A DNA stretch of 64,000 nt from Hungatella effluvii (GTDB lineage Bacteria; Bacillota; Clostridia; Lachnospirales; Lachnospiraceae), in NCBI RefSeq assembly GCF_003201875.1, contig NZ_QJKD01000025.1:1-64000 (forward strand). Reading direction: 5' to 3'. Both the position numbers and the translations under genes were made by a program. The notes under the pieces are model-generated. The model was not told the DNA's origin and did no database searches. It worked only from the letters and a program-made list of their open reading frames with translations. This document shows, piece after piece, positions 28,056-36,839 of this stretch (the stretch's first letter is position 1; each line of letters opens with the position of its first letter).

Positions 28056-28368
28056 CTTCTTCACCTCCAATGAGAATTTCGTCAGCCGCAGTCTTAAACT
28101 CATCCCACTCTTTCCGGTAGAATAAAAGCTGCCCTCTGCCCGCCTCTGTAATCTTATAATATCTTCTGTTTCTTCCCTGGTACTCCTGGTCATACGTCTC
28201 CAGGAACCCCGCCTCCAAAAGTCTCTTTAAAACCGGGTACAGGGAGGACTCCTTCTGACTCGCTATGTTCCGCAGCCGCTGGGCGATCATGTAGCCGTAG
28301 GCATCTTCTCCCTCTGCGATCGCCAGTACCATGGCGTCCAACAGCGCCGGTGTCAATTGATACACCAT
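28042..28368 (-). CDS. PadR-family transcriptional regulator
   Basis: The start is the ATG at 28368 (GGAGG 9 bases upstream), giving 108 aa. The winged-helix PadR pattern is clear: AIAEGEDAYGYMIAQRL, SLYPVLKRLLEAGFLETY and RRYYKITEAGR. It is the short form without a long C-terminal helix pair. It leads the DUF1700-DUF4097 operon and likely represses it from the dyad over its promoter. Confidence 0.93.
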   Translation of the reverse strand: MVYQLTPALLDAMVLAIAEGEDAYGYMIAQRLRNIASQKESSLYPVLKRLLEAGFLETYDQEYQGRNRRYYKITEAGRGQLLFYRKEWDEFKTAADEILIGGEEDEQE

Positions 28369-28464
28369 ACCGTCCTGCCTCCTCTCATTATTTCTGAACA
28401 ATTATTTCTGAACAGCCGATTTTTAATCACATTTATGTGTTTTATATATATACTTCATATACGT

Positions 28465-28495
28465 ATATTATATTCCATATAATATATAATGTCAA
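28465..28495 (-). promoter_or_regulatory. Consensus promoter of the padR operon with overlapping dyad
   Basis: TTGACA (28490-28495), a 17-bp spacer and TATAAT (28467-28472) form a perfect consensus promoter on the minus strand. An 8-bp dyad, ATATTATA (28465-28472) and TATAATAT (28478-28485), overlaps the -10 box. The leader to padR is about 90 nt. Confidence 0.75.
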
Positions 28496-28610
28496 CGGAT
28501 ATATCTAATGATAAACTATGCTTTTTCTTAAGTAATTCTTAATCATGTAAATGATGCGCGATTTTAAAATGGCGGTATCATGAGAGCGGCGGCGGGTCTT
28601 ACGGCAAAGA

Positions 28611-28656
28611 AAAAGCAGGCGGGACACGGCTGTGGTTCAGCCGCGTATCCGCCTGC
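28611..28656 (-). terminator. Terminator of the marR-ABC operon
   Basis: A GC-rich stem (gcaggcgg...ccgcctgc, with inner cggctg/cagccg) is followed on the minus strand by a T-rich tail from aaaag. It lies about 45 bp past the stop of the second ABC gene. Confidence 0.8.
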
Positions 28657-28699
28657 ATAGTAATCATTCAATCATTTTTCGCACTGGTGTAAGAATGCT

Positions 28700-30574
28700 T
28701 TAATCCAATTCCTTCACTCCGGTATAGAGTTCGTAATACCGGCCCTTCTGAGCCAACAGATCGTCGTGATCCCCGCGCTCAATGATCTCTCCGTTTTCCA
28801 GTACCATAATGGCATTGGCGTTGCGCACCGTGGAAAGGCGGTGGGCAATGACAAATGTAGTTCTGTCTGCCATCAGACGGTCCATACCGTGCTCGATATG
28901 TTTCTCTGTACGGGTATCGACCGAGCTGGTGGCCTCATCGAGAATCAGAATCGGCGCCTTGGAGATGGCCGCTCTGGCGATATTTAAAAGCTGCCTCTGG
29001 CCCTGGCTTAGGTTCGCTCCGTCGCCTTCCAGCACAGTGTCGAAGCCGTGGGGCAGACGCATGATAAAGGAATACGCCGAGGCCGTCTTTGCCGCCTGGA
29101 TTACCTCCTCATCGGTGGCCTCCAGTCTGCCGTACCGGATATTTTCCATGACCGTCCCCGTAAATAAATGGGTATCCTGAAGAACCATGGCGATATTCTG
29201 GCGCAGATTGTCGCGGTTGATATGACGGATATTGACACCGTCGATGGTGATAGAACCGCTCTGAATATCGTAGAACCGGTTCAATAAGTTGGTAATCGTC
29301 GTCTTGCCTGCTCCCGTGGAACCTACAAAGGCGATCTTCTGTCCCGGTTTCGCATAGAGGCTGATATCCTTCAGAATTGTCTTATCCGGGTTATAGCCAA
29401 AGGTAACATCCTTCAGCTCCACATAGCCCTTCATTGGATTCAGCACCGCCGCGTCGCCGTCATCCACCGGCTCCGGCTCCTCATCCATAACCGCAAACAC
29501 ACGTTCCGCACCGGCCAGCGCCGAGAAAACGTTGCTGATCTGCATGGAGATCTCATTGATCGGCCTGGAGAACTGTCTGGAGAAGTTTAAAAATACGGTT
29601 AGGCCGCCGACGTCAAATCCTCTCAGCACACAGAGCAGACCGCCGATCGCCGCTGTCAGCGTGTAGTTCAGCTGGCTTAAGTTGCTCATAACAGGACCCA
29701 TCATGCCGCCGAAGAACTGCGCCTTGATCATGTTGTCACGTAAATCTTCATTTAAAATCTCAAACTCTTCTTCCGCGATGTCCTCGTGACAGAAGACCTT
29801 CACGACCTTCTGGCCGCTGATCGTCTCCTCGATATAACCGTTGACGGCGCCGAGGGAGGTTTGCTGTGCGGAGAAATACTTCTGGCTCTTTCCCGCCACA
29901 TAACCGCCGGCCTTCATCATCAGCGGAATCATAAAGATGGTCACCAGGGTCAGCCAGATGTTGGTGTAAATCATCAGGGCCAGCGTGCCGACTATGCTTA
30001 AAGCGCCTGAGAACAGCTGCACAAGCGTGCTGCTCAGCATCTGTCCCACGGTATCCACATCGTTGGTAAAACGGCTCATTAGGTCACCATTGTTGTTCGT
30101 ATCGTAAAAACGTACCGGCAGCTTCTGCATCTTTGTAAAGAGCTCATCCCTGATCTTCTGCAGTGCGTTCTGTGCCACAGTCAGCATGACCCTCGACTGC
30201 GCATAGTTTGCGATTACGCCGATGAAGTAGATGGCTGCCATGAATACCAGGGAAGCGGCCAGACCGCCAACGCTTCCGCGGCTTCCATCCATGGGAGCGA
30301 TATATTTATTGATAATTGGTCTCAGCATATAGGAACCGGTTAAGGTCGCCACCGTATTGACGATGACACAAAAAAATGCCAGCCCCATGTGAAGCTTATA
30401 TCCATTTAAGTAGGACAGCAGCCGTCTGATGGTCTCCCTGCTGTTTTTCGGCATTCCGCCCTTACCGTGCTGTCTTCCGTGGCCCGGACCGCCCATGGGG
30501 CCGCGCCTTTTTGCCGGGGCTACATTTCTGCCGTAGCGCCTTTTTAAACTCTCTACCCGTTTCTGATTGTCCAT
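28700..30574 (-). CDS. ABC exporter half-transporter, second subunit
   Basis: The 624-aa protein has a basic N-terminal extension rich in Gly, His and Lys (residues 1-40), six membrane helices and an ATPase domain with Walker A GSTGAGKTT, signature LSQGQRQ, and Walker B ILILDEATS. Its start overlaps the previous stop by 1 bp (TAATG). Together with that gene it forms a heterodimeric multidrug-type exporter of the LmrCD/BmrCD class. The substrate is unknown. Confidence 0.93.
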   Translation of the reverse strand: MDNQKRVESLKRRYGRNVAPAKRRGPMGGPGHGRQHGKGGMPKNSRETIRRLLSYLNGYKLHMGLAFFCVIVNTVATLTGSYMLRPIINKYIAPMDGSRGSVGGLAASLVFMAAIYFIGVIANYAQSRVMLTVAQNALQKIRDELFTKMQKLPVRFYDTNNNGDLMSRFTNDVDTVGQMLSSTLVQLFSGALSIVGTLALMIYTNIWLTLVTIFMIPLMMKAGGYVAGKSQKYFSAQQTSLGAVNGYIEETISGQKVVKVFCHEDIAEEEFEILNEDLRDNMIKAQFFGGMMGPVMSNLSQLNYTLTAAIGGLLCVLRGFDVGGLTVFLNFSRQFSRPINEISMQISNVFSALAGAERVFAVMDEEPEPVDDGDAAVLNPMKGYVELKDVTFGYNPDKTILKDISLYAKPGQKIAFVGSTGAGKTTITNLLNRFYDIQSGSITIDGVNIRHINRDNLRQNIAMVLQDTHLFTGTVMENIRYGRLEATDEEVIQAAKTASAYSFIMRLPHGFDTVLEGDGANLSQGQRQLLNIARAAISKAPILILDEATSSVDTRTEKHIEHGMDRLMADRTTFVIAHRLSTVRNANAIMVLENGEIIERGDHDDLLAQKGRYYELYTGVKELD

Positions 30575-32313
30575 TACGCGCTCGCCTCCTTCTCCCGGTC
30601 TCTCTGTGAATAATAAATCTCCTGGTAAGCTTCGCAGGATTTAATCAGTTCTTCGTGGGTTCCCATTCCCACGATCTTTCCGTCATCCAGAACAATAATC
30701 TTATCCGCACTCTCTACAGAACCGATTCTCTGGGCGATAATAAACTTTGTCGTATCTTTTAATGTGGTCTGGAAGCATTCGCGGATCTTTGCCTCTGTAG
30801 CCGTATCGACAGCCGATGTGCTGTCATCCAGAATCAGGATCTTCGGCTTCTTTAACAGGGCGCGCGCAATACAGAGCCTCTGCTTCTGGCCGCCGGAGAC
30901 GTTGACGCCGCCCTGGCCCAAATCCATCTCGTATCCATCCTTAAAGGATGTGACGAATCCATCTGCCTGAGCACTCTCGGCCACTGCACGGATCTCTTCC
31001 ATGGTCGCGTCATCACTGCCCCACTGCAGGTTTTCTGCAATCGTTCCGGAGAACAGGACATTTTTCTGAAGAACCATGCCGACGCCCTCTCTTAAATTCC
31101 GGATGGAATAATCCCGGACGTCGATACCGTCCACCAGCACCTGGCCGCGGTCCGCGTCATACAGTCTGGGGATCAACTGGACGAGGGACGTCTTTCCGCT
31201 TCCCGTGGAACCGATGATACCGATGGTCTCTCCCGGATTGGCGGTAAAATTAATATGATCCAGCACCATCTCGTCGGTGTCCTTCGCATACTGGAAACAG
31301 ACATCTCTAAATTCAATCCGGCCTTCCGTCACGACAGCGTCCTTTCTTGCCGCGTGCTCATCCGTTAAGTCGATCTCCGTATCCAGGACTTCCCGGACAC
31401 GCTTTAACGACGCCATGGCACGGGAGGCCTGTAAGAACACCATGGATACCATCATGAGGGACATCAGGATCTGAACGATGTATGTGGTAAATGCGGTCAA
31501 ATCACCGACCGGCATGGAGCCGCCGATAATTAAGTTTCCGCCGTACCAGACGACGGCCAGCGTCGTCACGTTCATGGCCAGCATCATGACAGGCATGGTC
31601 GCAATTACGATCTTCATGGCCCGCAGGCTGCCTTCCTTCAAGTCTTCGTTGGTCCGGCGGAATTTTACTTCCTCATAGTCTTCCCGGACAAAGGATTTGA
31701 TGACGCGCACATTGGTAAGCGCTTCCTGAACGCCTGAGTTTAACCGGTCGATCTTCTTCTGCATCACTTCGAACCGCGGAAAAGCCGTCTTCAAAATAAT
31801 GGCAATCGCGATCAGCAGAAGCGGAATCACGACCAGAAGAATCGTCACAAGCCTGGGGTTCATTAAGTACGCCATGATCAGGCCGCCGATCAGCATGCCG
31901 GGCGCGCGGAACATCATACGAAGGCTCATCATCAGCACGTTCTGAATCTGCTGAACATCATTGGTCAGCCTGGTTACAAGGGAACCGCTGCTGAAATCGT
32001 CTATGTTCTTAAAGGAAAACTGCTGTACCTTGTCAAATACGTCTTTTCTCAAATCGGAGCTGAAACAGATGGAGGCCTTTGATGAAAAATAGGCCGCTCC
32101 GATTCCGCCCGCGGCCATAACAAAGGCCGTAACCACCATCACGCCGCCCACGGCTATGATATAGCTGGTGTCCCTGTTTGCTACACCGTTGTTAATGATC
32201 AGTGACATCAGCTTTGGAAGCATGATCTCACCAAATACCTCTGTCAGCATCAAAAGCGGTGCCAGCAGAAATGAGCCCCAATAGGGCTTTATATATTTCC
32301 AGTATCGCTTCAC
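30574..32313 (-). CDS. ABC exporter half-transporter, first subunit
   Basis: The 579-aa protein has six membrane helices and an ATPase domain with Walker A GSTGSGKTS, signature VSGGQKQR, and Walker B ILILDDSTS. The catalytic glutamate after Walker B is aspartate (LDDST), as in the degenerate site of heterodimeric exporters, whereas its partner has LDEATS. This supports an asymmetric pair. It starts 1 bp after the marR stop. Confidence 0.93.
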   Translation of the reverse strand: MKRYWKYIKPYWGSFLLAPLLMLTEVFGEIMLPKLMSLIINNGVANRDTSYIIAVGGVMVVTAFVMAAGGIGAAYFSSKASICFSSDLRKDVFDKVQQFSFKNIDDFSSGSLVTRLTNDVQQIQNVLMMSLRMMFRAPGMLIGGLIMAYLMNPRLVTILLVVIPLLLIAIAIILKTAFPRFEVMQKKIDRLNSGVQEALTNVRVIKSFVREDYEEVKFRRTNEDLKEGSLRAMKIVIATMPVMMLAMNVTTLAVVWYGGNLIIGGSMPVGDLTAFTTYIVQILMSLMMVSMVFLQASRAMASLKRVREVLDTEIDLTDEHAARKDAVVTEGRIEFRDVCFQYAKDTDEMVLDHINFTANPGETIGIIGSTGSGKTSLVQLIPRLYDADRGQVLVDGIDVRDYSIRNLREGVGMVLQKNVLFSGTIAENLQWGSDDATMEEIRAVAESAQADGFVTSFKDGYEMDLGQGGVNVSGGQKQRLCIARALLKKPKILILDDSTSAVDTATEAKIRECFQTTLKDTTKFIIAQRIGSVESADKIIVLDDGKIVGMGTHEELIKSCEAYQEIYYSQRDREKEASA

Positions 32314-32314
32314 G

Positions 32315-32818
32315 TTATGAATCCTCCTTTTTTGTCGTTGTCTTAGTCGTTATGTCGGATAAATTCGCATAAATGCGCTCCAGATACCCTTCCATGGCCT
32401 GAAACTCTTCCTCCGTGAATCCCAGAAACATCTGATTCTCCACGTTTTTAAAAAACTGCCGGCTGTGTTCCACGACATCGAGCCCTTCCTCCGTCAGACA
32501 GAGTTTGTTGTACCGGTTGTCTTCCTGGTCCACAATTCTCGTGATATAGCCGCCCTTTTCCAGTTTTTTCACCGACACCGCTATGGTTGCTGCGGTGACG
32601 TTTAAATATTCCGCGATTTCCTTCTGGGACGCGTTGGAATGTTCCGCCAGGGTCGTTAAAATCTGATGCTGGCTCCTGTAGACTCCTGTCTTATTCAGCC
32701 GCTGCTCCAGAATGCTCCGGTGCAGCTTCATAATTCTGATGTACTGCGTCAGCACGTGATGAGCCGAAGAATCCAGCCACTTGCTGTCATGGCATGGCCC
32801 GCTGCCACAAGATTTCAT
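32315..32818 (-). CDS. MarR-family regulator
   Basis: The 167-aa protein has a MarR winged helix (NASQKEIAEYLNVTAATIAVSVKKLEKGGYITRIVDQEDNRYN, quoted from about residue 68, shortened in use) and a cysteine- and histidine-bearing N-terminus (MKSCGSGPCHD). It is the first gene of the exporter operon. It probably represses the operon from the palindrome just downstream of the -10 box. Confidence 0.9.
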   Translation of the reverse strand: MKSCGSGPCHDSKWLDSSAHHVLTQYIRIMKLHRSILEQRLNKTGVYRSQHQILTTLAEHSNASQKEIAEYLNVTAATIAVSVKKLEKGGYITRIVDQEDNRYNKLCLTEEGLDVVEHSRQFFKNVENQMFLGFTEEEFQAMEGYLERIYANLSDITTKTTTKKEDS

Positions 32819-32874
32819 GTTTTTCCGCCTCCCTTCCTCATCATATAGGGAATAATTAGTTATGTGATAGTTAG

Positions 32875-32920
32875 CTAATTAATAATTAGGTATTATACTC
32901 TTTCTCAATAAGGATTACAA
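32875..32920 (-). promoter_or_regulatory. marR-ABC promoter and operator
   Basis: TTGTAA (32915-32920), a 17-bp spacer and TATAAT (32892-32897) form the promoter. Immediately downstream lies the palindrome CTAATT-AAT-AATTAG (32875-32889), typical in size and AT content of MarR sites, placed to block transcription. Confidence 0.65.
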
Positions 32921-32951
32921 TAGGGTAATTATGAAATTTCTGTGAAATATA

Positions 32952-32999
32952 GAAAAAAAAGAGGCCAAAAGGCCCCTTCGTGTCACGCTCCAGGCGTGA
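32952..32999 (-). terminator. Terminator of the small gene at 33048-33194
   Basis: On the minus strand a tcacgc/gcgtga hairpin (32983-32999) is followed by aggggcc-tttt-ggcctc and eight T (32952-32976). This gives the 48-aa gene upstream its own transcription end. Confidence 0.8.
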
Positions 33000-33047
33000 T
33001 CATAAATATAGATATAAATATAAATATGTAGGATTATATAGCTGCTG

Positions 33048-33194
33048 TTACATTTCCAGCGTAACCACGGTCCACCTGCTGTTCTGCATTATGAGGAAGC
33101 AGGGCCGCTTCATTTTATAGCGATAGTAGCGTTCCATACAGTTTACAAACAAACGGTATCTCATCAGGCTTGTACAAACAGGATAAATTGTCAT
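33048..33194 (-). CDS. Small cationic protein, 48 aa, unknown
   Basis: The ATG at 33194 is preceded by GGGAGGGAAAACC, an excellent ribosome site, and the frame stops at TAA 33048. The product (beginning MTIYPVCTSLMRYRLFV) is rich in Arg, Lys, Tyr and Cys with no obvious membrane helix. A strong terminator follows. Good start signal plus its own terminator support a real gene. I recognise no family. Confidence 0.55.
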   Translation of the reverse strand: MTIYPVCTSLMRYRLFVNCMERYYRYKMKRPCFLIMQNSRWTVVTLEM

Positions 33195-33289
33195 GGTTTT
33201 CCCTCCCATATCATTCTGTTATAGTTTATGCGAAAAGTGCGTCTGTTATGACCATTTTTTCGGCACATCCACTTATTTTCAGTCAGAAA

Positions 33290-33315
33290 GCCGGAGACCG
33301 TAAACAGTCTCCGGC
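33290..33315. terminator. Terminator of the 101-aa gene
   Basis: Perfect 9-bp arms gccggagac (33290-33298) and gtctccggc (33307-33315) enclose an 8-nt loop. On the minus strand it is followed by tttct. It lies 10 bp after the stop at 33325. Confidence 0.75.
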
Positions 33316-33324
33316 TCTCCGGCA

Positions 33325-33630
33325 TCACCACGTGATCCAGCCGTAGGTTTTGTAATCATGAGGAATCACGTGATCATATGCTTCATTGAAGATTTCCCGT
33401 TTCAGCTTCCTGCGAAGTTTCTTAGACGTCTGCTTTTTCACGTACCGGCACTCATGGTCATAAAACCACTTCGTTTTTCTGTGGTGGCGGTAATCTTCCA
33501 TCACTTCTTTTCTGGGATCCCGGTAATTCTTTTCAGTCTTATACATCCGCTTCCTATTGCGGCAGTATAACTCCATCTCCCATTCTTCAAGTTCTTTCTG
33601 AATCTCTCTTTCCAATTCTATCCCTGGCAT
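33325..33630 (-). CDS. Hypothetical charged protein, 101 aa
   Basis: The protein is extremely rich in Lys, Arg, Glu and Tyr and starts MPGIELEREIQKELEEWEME. It has no signal peptide, helix of membrane type or motif I recognise. The chosen ATG has no clear ribosome site, so the true start may be internal (for example the methionine at codon 19). A possible promoter TGGAAA-17-TATAGT lies near 33737-33765, leaving a leader of over 100 nt, and a terminator follows the stop. Confidence 0.6.
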   Translation of the reverse strand: MPGIELEREIQKELEEWEMELYCRNRKRMYKTEKNYRDPRKEVMEDYRHHRKTKWFYDHECRYVKKQTSKKLRRKLKREIFNEAYDHVIPHDYKTYGWITW

Positions 33631-33863
33631 GGGTTTTATATTTGCCCGTTACGGACACTTGCTCCACACCTAGAACAGATACATACGGTAATATAGCATC
33701 ATCGCATTCCCCTCTCTCATGATACCTGCTTCTTTTTTTCGACTATACCATACCGGACAGTCATTTTCCATATACGGAAGCTTACAAACAATTACAATAT
33801 CTTTACGGATGGCGTTCTGTGAAGGTCTCCGGCAGGCTTCCTAAATCGTAATACTTTTGCTAC
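33631..33863. other. Leader and spacer upstream of the 101-aa gene
   Basis: This gap holds a possible minus-strand promoter near 33740-33765 and a 10-codon mini-ORF (33670-33702, MMLYYRMYLF) behind GAGAGGGG. Nothing else is evident. The mini-ORF could be a leader peptide or chance. Confidence 0.3.
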
Positions 33864-33892
33864 TTGTTTTTCATCAGTCCATCCCCTACAAT
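33864..33892 (+). promoter_or_regulatory. Promoter of the 48-aa membrane protein gene
   Basis: TTGTTT (33864-33869), 17-bp spacer and TACAAT (33887-33892) lie 40 bp upstream of the small plus-strand gene. Confidence 0.65.
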
Positions 33893-33931
33893 GATACTAT
33901 AAAATTGTAAGCGAAAAGGAGGGCCGCATTG

Positions 33932-34078
33932 ATGAGTATTGCTTTTTGGATTATCTATGTCATAGTTATTATCGCCGTACCTGTAGTCTTCTTTGTCCTG
34001 GGTTATTATCTAATAAAAAAAGCCGTTAAAAATGGAATTCTGGAAGCCTACAAAGAGATTCACAAGGACCAGCAGTAA
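33932..34078 (+). CDS. Small single-pass membrane protein, 48 aa
   Basis: The ATG at 33932 follows AAAAGGAGGG. Residues 4-28 form one hydrophobic helix (beginning AFWIIYVIVIIAVPVVFFV), followed by a charged tail with KKAVKNGILEAYKEI. It is the only plus-strand gene in the first 36 kb, with its own promoter and a terminator. The helix plus amphipathic KKAVKxGIxEAY tail recalls the DUF6019-type small proteins, but I am not certain. Function unknown. Confidence 0.75.
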   Translation: MSIAFWIIYVIVIIAVPVVFFVLGYYLIKKAVKNGILEAYKEIHKDQQ

Positions 34079-34095
34079 GTGAAAGGCGCCATCTC

Positions 34096-34131
34096 AAAAA
34101 AGGACGATCCCATACCGGGTATCGTCCTTTT
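34096..34131. terminator. Bidirectional terminator
   Basis: Arms aaaaggacgat (34098-34108) and atcgtcctttt (34121-34131) enclose a 12-nt loop. It serves both the plus-strand 48-aa gene and the minus-strand codBA operon, which converge here. Confidence 0.88.
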
Positions 34132-34141
34132 CCTTTTGCCT

Positions 34142-35377
34142 CTAAAATAACACGTTTTTCTCAGCCGGCTTCGTACTGGCGATCAGCCTGCCTTCCCGGT
34201 AGCTAAAGAGTACCTCGCTCTGTTTGTTCAGCGCCTGATAGAAATCCTTCTGGTTCAGCACAATAAAGTCAGCCGGATTTCCCACCTTGATTCCATAGGT
34301 ATCTCCCAGATTCAGCGTCCGCGCCGCGTTATGGGTAATCAGCTTATAGCTGTTTAAAATCTCCTCGTATCCCATCATCTGGCACACGTGAAGGCCCATG
34401 TGGACCACGCTCATCATATTGCCGTCGCCCAGGGGATACCAGGGATCGAAGATATCGTCGTGACCCATGGAAACGTTATTGCCGTTGGCCAGCAGCTCCT
34501 TCACCCGGGTAACGCCGCGGCGGCGCGGGTAATTGTCAAATCTTCCCTGTAAATGGGTGTTTACCAGAGGATTGCTGACAAAGTTAATGTCGCTCATCTT
34601 AAGCAGACGGAACAGCTTACTGCAGTAAGCGTTGTTATAGCTGTGCATGGCCGTGGTGTGGCTGGCGGTTACACGGTCCTTCAGTCCGCTTTCTAAAGCG
34701 CGGCAGGCCAGAACCTCCAGTCCCTTGGACTGCTCATCGTCGATCTCATCGCAGTGGACATCCACCAGACGGTCGTATCGCTCCGCCAGCTCCATGCAGT
34801 AATTGACACTCTCCACGGCGTATTCTCTGGTAAATTCAAAATGAGGGATCGCGCCCACGCAGTCCGCTCCCATCTTCACCGCATTTTCCAGCAGTTCTTT
34901 GCCATTTGGATAGCTTAAGATCCCCTCCTGAGGAAACGCGACGATCTGAATGGTCACATAGTCCCTCAGTTCCTCCTTCAGTTCCAGCATGGCTTCCATG
35001 GCTGTCAGTGATGGGTCTGTCACATCGACATGGGTTCTTACGTACTGAACGCCACCCGCCGCCTGCATCTGCACCGCCCTCCGGGCGCGCTCCTTGACGT
35101 CCTGCCTGCTCAGCTTTTCCTTCCGCTTCGACCAGCACTCAATCCCCTCGAACAGGGTGCCCGACATATTCCACACCGGGTCCCCGGCCGTTAAGCAGGT
35201 ATCTAAGTGAACGTGGCTTTCGATAAACGGCGGAAATGCAGACTTCCCGGTACCGTCGATCACTTCCTCACCCGGAAGCGGTTCCAATGCAGGCGCAATC
35301 GCTTCAAATACTCCGTTAGACACGCGGATATCGGAAGCCTCTTTTCCATTTTCAATCAAGATCTGTTTTATAAGCAT
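34142..35377 (-). CDS. codA: Cytosine deaminase
   Basis: The 411-aa amidohydrolase has metal ligands H55 and H57 in ESHVHLD, the HCDEIDDEQ motif (catalytic Glu and Asp region), and [18 protein letters not shown] with the metal-binding aspartate. It converts cytosine to uracil in the cytosol. It lies 15 bp after the cytosine permease gene, in the classical codBA order. Confidence 0.95.
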   Translation of the reverse strand: MLIKQILIENGKEASDIRVSNGVFEAIAPALEPLPGEEVIDGTGKSAFPPFIESHVHLDTCLTAGDPVWNMSGTLFEGIECWSKRKEKLSRQDVKERARRAVQMQAAGGVQYVRTHVDVTDPSLTAMEAMLELKEELRDYVTIQIVAFPQEGILSYPNGKELLENAVKMGADCVGAIPHFEFTREYAVESVNYCMELAERYDRLVDVHCDEIDDEQSKGLEVLACRALESGLKDRVTASHTTAMHSYNNAYCSKLFRLLKMSDINFVSNPLVNTHLQGRFDNYPRRRGVTRVKELLANGNNVSMGHDDIFDPWYPLGDGNMMSVVHMGLHVCQMMGYEEILNSYKLITHNAARTLNLGDTYGIKVGNPADFIVLNQKDFYQALNKQSEVLFSYREGRLIASTKPAEKNVLF

Positions 35378-35392
35378 AACGGTTCTCCTCTC

Positions 35393-36640
35393 CTATCTAG
35401 TACAGCGTTTTCCAAAAATACGGTCGATGATCACAAAAATCACAGCCGCAACCAGCAAAGAATTCAGCGGCTTAATCCCCCACTGGACAAAGATTCCTAC
35501 AAGCGCTCCGCCGGCCACCGCTAAAATCCCGCCCGGATTCACTGCTGTATGCGGATAGGACTCGTCCATATAATCCTTTTTGTGGAAGAAGTAATGGAGA
35601 ATGATCACCGCGCCGACAGGAGGAATCATCCCGCTCAGCAGATTTAAAAAACCGACGAAATTATAGTAGAGCCAGACAGCCGTCGCCGTTCCTACCAGAC
35701 CTCCCGCTAAAACCATGGGCTTCATGGGAACCTTGGTAATATTGGATACTCCGAGGCCGGCTGTGTAAAGCGCGTTATTATTGGTCGTCCAGATGTTGAG
35801 TCCCAGCGTAATTATCGCCGGTACCGCCAGTCCCTGTAAAATCAGAATATTAAAGATATCCGCAACTCCCGTAACAGCGCCGCCGACGGCTCCAAATATC
35901 ATCATGATGGAATTTCCTACGAAGAAAGCTACCACCGTCGCCGTGACCGCAGTCTTCGGCGTCCTGGAAAATCTGGTGAAGTTTGGCGTCGCCGTTCCTC
36001 CCGAGATAAAAGATCCAACCACGATGGCAATGCCAGCCGCCAGCGAAATCGGATTCTCCGGGTTCTGTGCGAAGACATTCGCAAAACCGTGAACCTCCCT
36101 GACACCCCAGCTGACAGAATAAATACCCAGAATGGCAATGAGCGGAACCGCAATGGATCCAAGAACCGCCAGCGCCTTGATACCGAAATAGGCGGTAAGC
36201 GTCATCACGATGCCCGTAATGATAATCAGAATCGCAACCGGCACATGAGTCAGCTCCGATACCGGGATCGCAAAAATGGCGACACCCACGCCAAACCATC
36301 CGATCTGTGTGAAGCTGATTAAGGCTGATGGGAGAAAGGAACCGACCTCACCGAAAGATCGGTGCGCCAGTAAATCCAGCGTCAGCCCCGTCTTCTGCCC
36401 GATATACCCCAATATACCACAGTAAATCCCTAAAAAGATGTTGCCGATCAGCATTGCCGCCACAAATCCGGCTGCGTTCATGCCGATTCCTAAATTTCCT
36501 CCCGCAGTCATGCTGGGCGTGAAAAATGTGAACCCCACCAGCACTACCATTGCAGCCCACAGCCCCTGACGCTTCAGCTGAGGCGGTACGGCGGTAAGTG
36601 AAAATTCGGTATCCTTTGCCGTTGCCTTTTCCTTTGTCAT
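35393..36640 (-). CDS. codB: Cytosine permease (NCS1 family)
   Basis: The ATG at 36640 behind GAGGTG gives 415 aa; an upstream extension in the same frame lacks a ribosome site. The protein has about twelve helices and the NCS1 pattern (GNLGIGMNAAGFVAAMLIGN, TGLTLDLLAHRSFG). It imports cytosine for the deaminase that follows. Confidence 0.94.
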   Translation of the reverse strand: MTKEKATAKDTEFSLTAVPPQLKRQGLWAAMVVLVGFTFFTPSMTAGGNLGIGMNAAGFVAAMLIGNIFLGIYCGILGYIGQKTGLTLDLLAHRSFGEVGSFLPSALISFTQIGWFGVGVAIFAIPVSELTHVPVAILIIITGIVMTLTAYFGIKALAVLGSIAVPLIAILGIYSVSWGVREVHGFANVFAQNPENPISLAAGIAIVVGSFISGGTATPNFTRFSRTPKTAVTATVVAFFVGNSIMMIFGAVGGAVTGVADIFNILILQGLAVPAIITLGLNIWTTNNNALYTAGLGVSNITKVPMKPMVLAGGLVGTATAVWLYYNFVGFLNLLSGMIPPVGAVIILHYFFHKKDYMDESYPHTAVNPGGILAVAGGALVGIFVQWGIKPLNSLLVAAVIFVIIDRIFGKRCTR

Positions 36641-36723
36641 TGCGCACCTCGTCTTCTTATTTATAATATTGTCTCCAGAGCGCATCTGATCATTCAATCG
36701 GAATGCGTTCTTTTCCGTAGACT

Positions 36724-36752
36724 ACTATACAAATCTTTTTATGGAATGTCAA
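36724..36752 (-). promoter_or_regulatory. codBA promoter
   Basis: TTGACA (36747-36752), 17-bp spacer and TATAGT (36724-36729) lie about 85 bp before codB. No purine or other riboswitch pattern was seen in the leader. Confidence 0.75.
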
Positions 36753-36772
36753 TCAAATCTATTTTTATCCAG

Positions 36773-36814
36773 TGAATATTGTTCATTGACTTTTGTTCAC
36801 TCGAGTGCTACAAT
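36773..36814 (+). promoter_or_regulatory. tetR promoter with operator
   Basis: TTGACT (36786-36791), a 17-bp spacer and TACAAT (36809-36814) form the promoter. Immediately upstream lies TGAAT-ATT-GTTCA (36773-36785), a near copy of the perfect palindrome TGAAC-ATT-GTTCA at 37462-37474 before the SDR gene. The shared box points to the TetR protein as its ligand. Confidence 0.7.
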
Positions 36815-36839
36815 GATTTAAGAGAAGAGAGGTGATACT

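Noticed and set aside
30574-32313. Frameshift or fusion between the two ABC half-transporters
   Set aside because: The 1-bp TAATG overlap is ordinary translational coupling; both proteins are complete.
36641-36723. Possible purine-type riboswitch in the codBA leader
   Set aside because: The leader is only about 80 nt and shows neither the paired-loop layout nor the conserved junction bases.
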